Assembly (NCBI GenBank): GCA_027064265.1
Contig: JAMOQA010000353.1
Location: 1-11,082 of the forward strand
Source: Acidobacteriota bacterium
GTDB lineage: Bacteria; Acidobacteriota; Polarisedimenticolia; J045
Direction: 5' to 3'
DNA length: 11,082 bases
Program-made: the position numbers and the translations under genes
In this document: positions 5,221 through 11,082 of the stretch, one piece after another
How positions within the stretch are numbered: the first letter of the stretch is position 1
How the letters are laid out: the number at the start of each line of letters is the position of its first letter
The notes under the pieces: model-generated
The model's database searches: none
Seen by the model: the letters and a program-made list of their open reading frames with translations, nothing else
Told to the model about the DNA's origin: nothing

Positions 5221-6384
5221 CTACTCGAGGAACATCGGGAGCCCGAGGGTGGCGTCCAGCTTCGGCCGGTACCGCTCGACGTCGTAGTACCGCTCCACGT
5301 TGACCTGTCGCTTCCCTTCGCCGACGATCGTGATCGGCTGGGTGGCGTACCGCCCGCCGAGAACGGCCACCAGCTTCCCGGTCTCACCGGTGCGGGCCAG
5401 CTCGGCGGCGATGCGGCCGAAGTTGATCGCCACCATCCGGTCGAGGGAATCCGGCGCCCCGGCCCGCATCAGGTAGGCCAGGTTCTGGTACATGATTCCC
5501 TCGCGGGTCGTGTTCTTGATGTAATCCCCCAGGTGCAGGCCGATACCGCCCAGCTTCCGGTGCCCGTAGGCATCCGGCTCGCCCCACTCGAGGGGCTTCT
5601 CCCCCTCGATGGACGCCCCCTCGGAGATCGTCAGCACCGCGTAGTTGCTCGGGTTGTCCCGCTTGTCCCGGACCAGCAGCTCGACGACCTTCTCGGGGCG
5701 GAACGGCACCTCGCTGATCAGGGCCCGGTCGACGAAGGCGAGCAGCGCGATCACGAGCGATGTCTCGCCGGAGTTCCGGCCGAACAGCTCGACGATCAGG
5801 AACCGCTCGTGGGAGCCGGCCGGGCTGCGCAGGTCGGTGATCATGTTGACCGAGCGGCTGACCGCCGTGGAGAACCCGATGCAGTAGTCGGTCCCGTAGA
5901 CGTCGTTGTCCATCGTCTTCGGGACGCCGATCACCGGCACTCCCTCCTGGTGGAGCCGCCGGGCGAAGGAGAGGGTGTCGTCCCCGCCGATCGCGACGAG
6001 GACGTCGATCCCGAGCTCCTCGATCGTGCGGATCGCCCGGCCGGTCATGTCCACCGTGCCGTCCTCGCCCGGGGCGGGCGCCTCGTCCCTCAGGTGGTCC
6101 GGGATCTCCGCCGGCCGCATCGCCATCGGGTTCGTGCGGGACGAGTGCAGCCAGGTGCCGCCGGTCCGGTCGATCGTCCGCGTGTTCTGCCTCGTCAGCC
6201 GGACGACCCAGTCCTCCCGGGGGAACGGGCTCTTCGTCCCCGCGTTCAGGAGGGCGGCCCATCCCCGGCGGAGGCCGACCACTTCCCAGCCCTCGTCCTC
6301 CATTCGCCAGGTCAGGGTCCGGATCACCACGTTGAGACCGGGGACGTCACCCCCGCCGGTCAGCACACCGATCCTGCGCGCCAT
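5221..6384 (-). CDS. pfp: 6-phosphofructokinase, PPi-dependent type
   Basis: This 387-residue cytosolic enzyme phosphorylates fructose 6-phosphate to fructose 1,6-bisphosphate. The N-terminal phosphate loop is TGGGDVPGLNVVIR (about 9-22). Two diagnostic positions point to pyrophosphate rather than ATP as donor: G133-G-D-D136, where ATP enzymes have GGDG, and P155-K-T-M-D-N-D161, where ATP enzymes have PGTIDND. The catalytic Asp of TMDND is D159. The substrate motif ELFGRNSGE (about 199-207) and ISEGASIEG (about 253-261) follow. PPi-type enzymes generally work reversibly, serving glycolysis or gluconeogenesis. Start ATG 6384, with a GGGAG SD about 7 nt upstream. It lies 58 nt after the canonical GAPDH stop and 3 nt before the antiporter start. 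It ends in TAG, the only non-TGA stop visible in the window. PPi specificity is inferred from residues, not measured. Confidence 0.93.
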   Translation of the reverse strand: MARRIGVLTGGGDVPGLNVVIRTLTWRMEDEGWEVVGLRRGWAALLNAGTKSPFPREDWVVRLTRQNTRTIDRTGGTWLHSSRTNPMAMRPAEIPDHLRDEAPAPGEDGTVDMTGRAIRTIEELGIDVLVAIGGDDTLSFARRLHQEGVPVIGVPKTMDNDVYGTDYCIGFSTAVSRSVNMITDLRSPAGSHERFLIVELFGRNSGETSLVIALLAFVDRALISEVPFRPEKVVELLVRDKRDNPSNYAVLTISEGASIEGEKPLEWGEPDAYGHRKLGGIGLHLGDYIKNTTREGIMYQNLAYLMRAGAPDSLDRMVAINFGRIAAELARTGETGKLVAVLGGRYATQPITIVGEGKRQVNVERYYDVERYRPKLDATLGLPMFLE

Positions 6385-6396
6385 CGTCCGCTCCCG

Positions 6397-6425
6397 CCGC
6401 GGCCCGGGGAGTCCCCGGGCCGCGG
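6397..6425 (-). terminator. Perfect 13-bp GC hairpin between gap and pfp
   Basis: CCGCGGCCCGGGG and its exact complement flank a 3-nt loop. The hairpin starts 18 nt after the GAPDH stop (6443) and ends about 12 nt before the pfp ATG, next to its SD. There is no U-tract. It could partly terminate transcription, protect the gap mRNA 3' end, or control pfp expression within one operon. Confidence 0.5.
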
Positions 6426-6442
6426 TCCCCTTGCTCTCTTGC

Positions 6443-7447
6443 TCAGAGGAACTGCTCGAGGCGGGTCGCCAGGTCGACCACCCGGTTCGAGTAGCCCCAC
6501 TCGTTGTCGTACCAGCTGAGGATCCGCAGGTGCCGCGGCCCGAACATCTGCGTGGAGGCCGCGTCGAAGATCGAGCTGTGCGAGTTGCCGATCACGTCGG
6601 AGGAGACGATCGGTTCCTCGGTGTACTGGAGGATCCGGGAGAGCGGTCCCTCGGCGGCCTCCCGGACCACCCGGTTCACCTCGTCCACCGTCGTCTCGCG
6701 ACCCAGTTCGACCACCAGGTCGACCACCGACCCGTCCGGCACCGGCACCCGCATCGCCATCCCGTCCAGGCGGCCCGCCAGCGCCGGGAGCACCTTGCCC
6801 ACCGCCTTCGCCGCGCCCGTCGTCGTGGGGATGATGTTCTGGGCGGCGGCACGGGCCCGCCGGAAGTCCTTGTGGGGCACGTCGGCGAGACGCTGGTCGT
6901 TGGTGTAGGCGTGGACCGTGGTCATGAAGCCCCGCTCGATCCCGAACGCCTCGTGGAGCACCTTCGCCACCGGGGCGAGGCAGTTCGTCGTGCAGGAGGC
7001 GTTGGAGACGATCTTCGCGTCCGCCGTGAGGACCTCGTCGTTCACGCCGAGGACGACGACCGCGTCGACCTCGTCCTTGGGCGGAACGGTGAGAATCACC
7101 TTCTTCGCCCCGGCCTGCAGGTGGGGCTCGATCTTCGCCCTGTGCCGGAACACCCCGGTCGACTCGATCACGAGGTCGACCTTCTCCTCCGCCCACGGGA
7201 GCCGTGCCGGGTCCCGCTCGGCGGTCAGGCGGATCCGCTTCCCGTCGACCAGCAGGGCCCCCTCTTCCCACGAGACCGGGCGCTCGAACTGGCCCATCAC
7301 GGTGTCGTACTTGAGCAGGTAGGCGAGCTGGCGGGGATGGAAGAGGTCGTTGATCGCGACGACCTCCATGTCGTCCCGCTGGTTCATGATGCGGAAGACG
7401 GCGCGCCCGATGCGCCCGAAGCCGTTGATCGCCACGCGCAGGCTCAT
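6443..7447 (-). CDS. gap: Glyceraldehyde-3-phosphate dehydrogenase, type I (canonical paralogue)
   Basis: This 334-residue NAD-type GAPDH converts glyceraldehyde 3-phosphate, Pi and NAD+ to 1,3-bisphosphoglycerate. The Rossmann loop is INGFGRIGR (about 7-15). D34 in AINDL favours NAD+. The active site is SNASC152TTNC, with catalytic base H179 in TTVHAYTNDQ. Phosphate-site residues are all present: T182, D184, T210-G211, K214 and R233. The C-terminus is WYDNEWGYSNRVVDLA. The ATG at 7447 overlaps the stop of the upstream GAPDH-like gene as ATGA and has a GAGGAGG SD inside that gene, so the two are co-transcribed and probably translationally coupled. The open frame extends upstream to 8500, but that part is a shadow of the neighbouring gene; the SD and GAPDH homology fix the start here. 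Confidence 0.97.
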   Translation of the reverse strand: MSLRVAINGFGRIGRAVFRIMNQRDDMEVVAINDLFHPRQLAYLLKYDTVMGQFERPVSWEEGALLVDGKRIRLTAERDPARLPWAEEKVDLVIESTGVFRHRAKIEPHLQAGAKKVILTVPPKDEVDAVVVLGVNDEVLTADAKIVSNASCTTNCLAPVAKVLHEAFGIERGFMTTVHAYTNDQRLADVPHKDFRRARAAAQNIIPTTTGAAKAVGKVLPALAGRLDGMAMRVPVPDGSVVDLVVELGRETTVDEVNRVVREAAEGPLSRILQYTEEPIVSSDVIGNSHSSIFDAASTQMFGPRHLRILSWYDNEWGYSNRVVDLATRLEQFL

Positions 7448-8472
7448 CGCTCCACCTCCTCGGCCAGCCCGTCCAGCTCGGCGAAGCGCCGCAGCACGTC
7501 GACGGCCCGGTGGGAATAGCCCCAGCTGTTGTCGAACCAGGCGATCACCTTTCCGATACCGCCGTCCAGCACCATCGTCGCCAGGGAATCGAACACCGAC
7601 GAGTACGGGCTGCACGCCACGTCGCTGGAGACGATCGGGTCTTCCATGAACTCGATGATCCCCCGGTACGGGCCGGAGGCCGCCGTGCGAACGACCTCGT
7701 TGATGCCGTCCCTCGTGATCGGCTTCGCCGACCAGAACGAGATGTCGACGATCGACCCGTTCGGCACCGGCACCCGGAGGGCCGACGCCCGGAGTTTCCC
7801 CCGCAGGTTCGGGAGGATCCCCTCGAGGACCGCGCCGGCGTTCGTGTCCGACGGGACGATGTTCTCCGCGGCCGCCCGCGAGAGGCGCAGGTCCTCGGCC
7901 GGCACGTCGGCCAGGCGCTGGGTGCTGGTGTAGGCGTGGACCGAAGTCAGGTGGACCCGCTCGATGCCGAACGCCTCGTCCAGGACGGAGAGGATCGGCG
8001 CGGCACAGTGGGCGGTGCAGGAACCGTTGGAGACGACCCGGTGCTCCGGGGCGAGCTGTTCGTCGTTGACCCCGTAGATCACCGTCAGGTCCGGCGCCTC
8101 GCGCGGCGGCACGCAGAGCAGCACCCGCTTCGCGCCGGCCTCGAGGTGCCGCTCCGCCTCGGCCCGGGAACGGGAGCGGCCGGTCGCCTCGATGACGTAG
8201 TCGACCCCGTAGTCCGACCACCGTACGTCGCCCGGATCCCGCCCCGAGAGCACCGGGATCTCGCGCCCCCAGGTGTAGAGGTGGCCGTCCCTGTACGTCA
8301 CCTGGTCCGGGAACCGCCCCAGGATCGTGTCGTAGCGCAGCAGGTAGACCAGGGCCTCGTGGTCCGCGATGTCGGAGATCGCCCCGATCCGGATCTCGTC
8401 GCTCCGGTGCAGGATCCGGAAGATGTTCCGGCCGATCCTGCCGAATCCCATCAGTCCGATCGTGATGGGCAT
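7444..8472 (-). CDS. Divergent GAPDH paralogue with altered phosphate-binding residues
   Basis: A 342-residue type I GAPDH fold, collinear with its neighbour. It has MGFGRIGRNIFR, D34 in AISDI (NAD-like), catalytic C152 in SNGSCTAHC and H179 in SVHAYTSTQ. Compared with the canonical paralogue, D184 is T, G211 is N, K214 is A, T154 is A and N155 is H, while T182, T210 and R233 are kept. These positions line the Ps and Pi phosphate sites, so substrate preference, phosphorylation dependence or regulation may differ. Options are an aldehyde-phosphate dehydrogenase such as an erythrose-4-phosphate-type enzyme, a non-phosphorylating form, or a partner subunit of the adjacent GAPDH. Start ATG 8472 has a strong GGAGGTGA SD 4 nt upstream. 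It is first in the gap-gap-pfp cluster. The family is certain, the substrate is not. Confidence 0.93.
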   Translation of the reverse strand: MPITIGLMGFGRIGRNIFRILHRSDEIRIGAISDIADHEALVYLLRYDTILGRFPDQVTYRDGHLYTWGREIPVLSGRDPGDVRWSDYGVDYVIEATGRSRSRAEAERHLEAGAKRVLLCVPPREAPDLTVIYGVNDEQLAPEHRVVSNGSCTAHCAAPILSVLDEAFGIERVHLTSVHAYTSTQRLADVPAEDLRLSRAAAENIVPSDTNAGAVLEGILPNLRGKLRASALRVPVPNGSIVDISFWSAKPITRDGINEVVRTAASGPYRGIIEFMEDPIVSSDVACSPYSSVFDSLATMVLDGGIGKVIAWFDNSWGYSHRAVDVLRRFAELDGLAEEVER

Positions 8473-8484
8473 CTGTCACCTCCC

Positions 8485-8501
8485 CGTGGCCACCGGCCAC
8501 G
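8485..8501 (-). promoter_or_regulatory. Leader hairpin next to the SD of the GAPDH pair
   Basis: A perfect 7-bp stem (CGTGGCC / GGCCACG) with a 3-nt loop ends 1-2 nt before the GGGGAGGTGA Shine-Dalgarno of the first GAPDH gene. It could affect ribosome access; no further evidence. Confidence 0.35.
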
Positions 8502-8518
8502 CTCGGCTCGTCCCGGCA

Positions 8519-8553
8519 CGGTTCCCGGTCCGCACCCCGCGGACCGGGAACCG
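8519..8553 (-). terminator. Perfect 15-bp hairpin in the gap between glycosyltransferase and GAPDH genes
   Basis: The arms CGGTTCCCGGTCCGC and GCGGACCGGGAACCG pair completely around a 5-nt loop. It lies about 38 nt after the glycosyltransferase stop, so it may terminate that transcript, although no U-tract follows. If the -10 at 8572-8567 is real, this hairpin is also at the extreme 5' end of the GAPDH leader and would stabilise or control that mRNA. Confidence 0.55.
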
Positions 8554-8566
8554 GTGCCCCGGGGAT

Positions 8567-8594
8567 ATTCTATGCCCGGGACCGCCCGGGTCAC
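8567..8594 (-). promoter_or_regulatory. Putative sigma70-type promoter of the gap-gap-pfp cluster
   Basis: A -35-like GTGACC (8594-8589) overlaps the glycosyltransferase stop codon. After 16 nt comes TAGAAT (8572-8567), one mismatch from TATAAT. This is an AT-rich patch in a very GC-rich gap. It repeats the layout in front of tRNA-Ser. A transcript would start near 8560. Confidence 0.5.
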
Positions 8595-10423
8595 TCCGAA
8601 TCCGTCCCGGCTCGGCCAGTTGCGGGCCGGCGGTCGCCGTGGAGGCGCCGGAGGAGGGCCTCGTACCGCCGGGAGACCCGCAGCACGGTCCGGTCGGGCC
8701 GCGGGTGCACCCGCCGGGCCTCCGCCAGTTCCCGCCGGGCGTCGTCGGGCCGGCCCAGGTCCAGGTAGAGATCGGCGAGCAGGGCGTGGGCCCGCCGGTT
8801 GCACGGGTCGGCGGCCACCGCCCGTTCGAGGCATTCCCGTGCCTTCGCCACGTCCCCGTGCCGGCGCCAGTACACCCCGAGGGCCTGCCAGGCCAGGTCG
8901 GCCCGCGGGTCCAGGGCGGCGGCGCGCTCGAGGAGACGCCGACCTTCCTCCTCGCGCCCGGTCTTGACCAGGGCGAGGCCATGGGAGAGGAGGATGTCCG
9001 GGTTCCGGGGATCCAGCGCCTCCGCCTGCTCGAAGAAACGCAGCGCCTCCCCCGGTTTCCCGTCCTGGTCCAGGTCGACGGCGATCTCGTAGAAGGTTTC
9101 CGAGCGGGGGATCCGCGGGATCCCGACCGGCGCGAACGCCAGGGCGAGGCCTACCGCCCCGGCGACCGCGTCCCGGACCCGCAGGTGGGGAAGGCCCGCG
9201 ACGGCGAGGACGATCAGCAGGGGAAGGGCCGGGGCCCGGTACCGGGCCGTCGGGAAGAAGACCAGGGAGACGGCGAGGACCCCGAGGGCGGCGAGGAGCA
9301 CCGGCCAGGGGATCGCGCGGCGGCGGATGGCCGCGGAAACCGAGGCCGGCACGAGCGCGGCCAGCAGCAGGAACGGCAGTCCCCACGGCTGGAGGAGCAC
9401 CCGGAGGACGACCGACTCCTCCCGGGCGTCGTAGATCTCCCGGTTGCGGCCGATCTCCCGGCGATTCCACGTCTCGCCCACCTTCTCCGCCAGGTGGGCG
9501 AGCCAGCGGCCAGGGGCGGCGGCGATCTCCCCGAGACCGGCGCGCCAGAACCAGGCGTCCTCCTCGGCCCTGGTCCGGGCGCCACCCCGGCAGCGGGGCT
9601 GCTCGACCAGGTGACCCCACCGGATCCCCGGCCGGATCCCGATCGTTTCCGGGTAGTCCCGGTGGTTGCCGATGTAGAAGTTGACGCCGCCGTTCCAGGA
9701 GACGAGGACCCGCCCCTCGTCGAACCGCGCGTTCCGCGCCGCCACCGGGAGGATCGGGAGCCACGCGGCCGCCGCGAAGACCAGGGCCCAGCGCCACCCC
9801 CGGGTTCGCCACCCCCACAGCAGCAGGAGCCCGCCGGCCAGGGCCAGGGACGGAAGCAGGACGCCCCCGATCCCGAGGAGCAGCCCGGAGACGAGGGGCG
9901 GGATCGCGGCGGGGAGGCGCCCCCACCGCCCGGGAGCGGAAACCAGGAGGGTCAGCGCGAGGAGCAGGAACGCGGCGAGGGAGGCGGGCAGGATCTCCCC
10001 GTCGAAGTAAACGAGCGGCCCCCACAGGGCCACGAGGAGACCGGCGAGGAGCGCCCACCGGCGGGAGACGAACCGGGCGGCCAGCAGGGCGGCGAGAACG
10101 GCCGAGAGCGCCCCCAGGGCCGCCTGGACACCCCGGGCGGCCGCGGGAGCGGGTCCCCCGGCCAACCGGTAGACGGCCCGCAGGAACCACGGGTAGAGGG
10201 GAGGCTGCCAGAACGGCTCCCGCGGGTCCCCCCGGACGGCGATCCGGTGATAGGTGGCCGCGTCCAGGACGAGGTGCCGATGGTAGGGAAAGTGGGCGGC
10301 CTCCAGGATCGAGATGACCCGGAGGGCGAGGGCGAGGAGGAACAGGGCCAGCAGGAGAACGCGCCACCGGCGACCCGCCGGGCCCGCTCCCTCACCGTGC
10401 CGGTCCGTGCCCTTCCCGCCCAT
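8591..10423 (-). CDS. GT-C family membrane glycosyltransferase with C-terminal TPR domain
   Basis: A 610-residue protein from ATG 10423. Residues about 1-420 are a polytopic GT-C (PMT/ArnT-like) domain. After TM1 (about 20-38) comes a periplasmic loop with catalytic-type D54 (LVLDAATYHRIA) and the typical QPPLYPWFLRAVY. Several more helices follow, then VNFYIGNHRDYPET...PGIRW and a late RYRAPALPLL motif. Such enzymes use polyprenyl-phosphate sugars on the periplasmic side. Residues about 442-575 carry about four TPR units (AVDLDQDGKPGEALRFFEQA, HGLALVKTGREEEGRRLLERA, LGVYWRRHGDVAKARECLERA, LADLYLDLGRPDDARRELAEA) for protein contacts. An in-frame GTG at 10450, next to the preceding stop, is an alternative start; neither start has a good SD. 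Substrate and acceptor are unknown. Confidence 0.88.
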   Translation of the reverse strand: MGGKGTDRHGEGAGPAGRRWRVLLLALFLLALALRVISILEAAHFPYHRHLVLDAATYHRIAVRGDPREPFWQPPLYPWFLRAVYRLAGGPAPAAARGVQAALGALSAVLAALLAARFVSRRWALLAGLLVALWGPLVYFDGEILPASLAAFLLLALTLLVSAPGRWGRLPAAIPPLVSGLLLGIGGVLLPSLALAGGLLLLWGWRTRGWRWALVFAAAAWLPILPVAARNARFDEGRVLVSWNGGVNFYIGNHRDYPETIGIRPGIRWGHLVEQPRCRGGARTRAEEDAWFWRAGLGEIAAAPGRWLAHLAEKVGETWNRREIGRNREIYDAREESVVLRVLLQPWGLPFLLLAALVPASVSAAIRRRAIPWPVLLAALGVLAVSLVFFPTARYRAPALPLLIVLAVAGLPHLRVRDAVAGAVGLALAFAPVGIPRIPRSETFYEIAVDLDQDGKPGEALRFFEQAEALDPRNPDILLSHGLALVKTGREEEGRRLLERAAALDPRADLAWQALGVYWRRHGDVAKARECLERAVAADPCNRRAHALLADLYLDLGRPDDARRELAEARRVHPRPDRTVLRVSRRYEALLRRLHGDRRPATGRAGTDSE

Positions 10424-10451
10424 GGCGGGGAGGATACCGCGAACCGGCACG

Positions 10452-11082
10452 TCAGTCGGCCGCGACCGGCGCTTCCTCCCCGCGGGCGACCCCCTCCGCG
10501 GCGGGCTCCTCCCGCCGGCGGCGGCGATCGGCCGCCAGCGGGACGACCAGCCGGACCACCACGTCGTCCCCCGCATGTTCCAGCGCGGCGCCCAGCCGCT
10601 CGAACGCCCGCACGCCGAGGAGGGCCGCGAGAGCGCGCTCCCCGGCGGCAGCCAGGTGGGCCGCGATCCTCCCCTCCTCGCGGGCGGCGCGGGTCTCCCG
10701 GACGATCCCGGCCCGCCCCGGCAGGCGGAACGTCAGTTCCACCAGGTCGATCCCGGTGGGCCGGCCGTCCACCGCGATCTCGATGGGCCCGTCGCCGGCC
10801 CGCAGCAGGGACCGCAGCGCGGTCTCGAGCCGGGTGCGGTCGACCAGCACCAGGGCCGGGACGGTCTCCCCCACCCGCGGTTCGGCGGCTCCCTCCTCCC
10901 GGCAGACGTCCGCGAGGAAGGGACGGAGCTCGAGGGGCGCCGGGGTGAGGGACCCCGCATCCTCCTCCTCGCGGGCCAGCGCGAGCAGCTCCTCGACCAG
11001 GTGCCGGAGACGTCGCAGCTCCCGCACGGCCGGCCCCAGGGCCCGGCGACGGTCGATGGCGCGCTCCGGCTCGCCGAGGAGA
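10452..11082 (-). CDS. Histidine-kinase-like sensor protein, C-terminal part, degenerate ATPase domain; 5' end outside window
   Basis: The frame is open to the right edge, giving 209 visible residues. The first about 50 (AIDRRRALGPAVRELRRLRHLVEELLALAREEE) match the second helix of a HisKA dimerisation domain and its linker (PLELRPFLADVCREE). The phosphoacceptor His would lie beyond the window. The rest is laid out like HATPase_c (VDRTRLETALRSLLRAG... to a final VVVRLVVPLA), but the N-box Asn is absent and no DxGxG or GxG loop is seen. ATP binding is therefore doubtful. The C-terminal about 20 residues are charged (RRRRREEPAAEGVARGEE). It may be a pseudokinase, a divergent kinase or a frame-eroded gene. 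It ends at TGA 10452, 28 nt before the glycosyltransferase ATG, so the two may be co-transcribed. Confidence 0.7.
   Translation of the reverse strand, partial: LLGEPERAIDRRRALGPAVRELRRLRHLVEELLALAREEEDAGSLTPAPLELRPFLADVCREEGAAEPRVGETVPALVLVDRTRLETALRSLLRAGDGPIEIAVDGRPTGIDLVELTFRLPGRAGIVRETRAAREEGRIAAHLAAAGERALAALLGVRAFERLGAALEHAGDDVVVRLVVPLAADRRRRREEPAAEGVARGEEAPVAAD

Noticed and set aside
6443..8500. A 685-residue fusion ending in GAPDH
   Set aside because: The N-terminal part is an off-frame shadow of the upstream GAPDH paralogue. The SD and homology place the true start at 7447.
8369..10948. Long plus-strand open frame (859 codons)
   Set aside because: It is antisense to the glycosyltransferase, GAPDH and kinase genes, with Pro/Gly/Arg-rich composition and no recognisable domain.

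Overview
The window is about 11 kb of very GC-rich (roughly 70% by eye) bacterial DNA. Every gene I can support lies on the minus strand, so transcription runs from high to low coordinates. It encodes a PPi-type phosphofructokinase, HD-GYP and two-component signalling proteins, a GT-C glycosyltransferase fused to TPRs, and an exported DUF1573 protein. This suggests a GC-rich, diderm-like environmental bacterium, perhaps deltaproteobacterial or an uncultured candidate phylum. The sequence alone does not fix the phylum. TGA is the stop codon of nearly every gene.

In transcription order, the right end (11082-8591) holds the C-terminal part of a histidine-kinase-like protein with a degenerate ATPase domain, then a membrane GT-C glycosyltransferase with C-terminal TPRs. 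A 118-nt gap (8473-8590) follows, with a plausible promoter and two strong hairpins. Next is a central-carbon cluster: two tandem GAPDH paralogues overlapping by 4 nt, of which the first is divergent at its phosphate-binding residues and the second is canonical. A hairpin-bearing spacer separates them from a PPi-type 6-phosphofructokinase. Only 3 nt further on is a CaCA-type cation/Ca2+ antiporter, followed by a small YIP1-like membrane protein and a MinD/ParA-like ATPase whose P-loop lysine is Arg. The 288-nt gap at 2095-2382 contains an array of inverted, covarying palindromes (REPIN-like) and the tRNA-Ser(UGA) promoter. Then come tRNA-Ser(UGA), an HD-GYP phosphodiesterase and, at the left edge, a secreted DUF1573 protein that runs off the window.

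The most notable observation is in that last gene. Its reading frame is interrupted by one in-frame TGA (541-539), exactly where DUF1573 proteins carry the first Cys of their S-C-G-C motif. The frame then continues for at least 179 more codons without a stop, with full DUF1573 homology and the same GC-rich third positions. A 10-bp hairpin with a 3-nt loop begins about 10 nt after the TGA, at the distance expected of a bacterial SECIS. The simplest reading is an exported selenoprotein with a U-G-C (UxC) motif, which ordinary gene calling would cut to an 83-residue fragment. The selenocysteine machinery (selA, selB, selC, selD) is not in this window, so this remains a strong candidate that needs genome-level confirmation.
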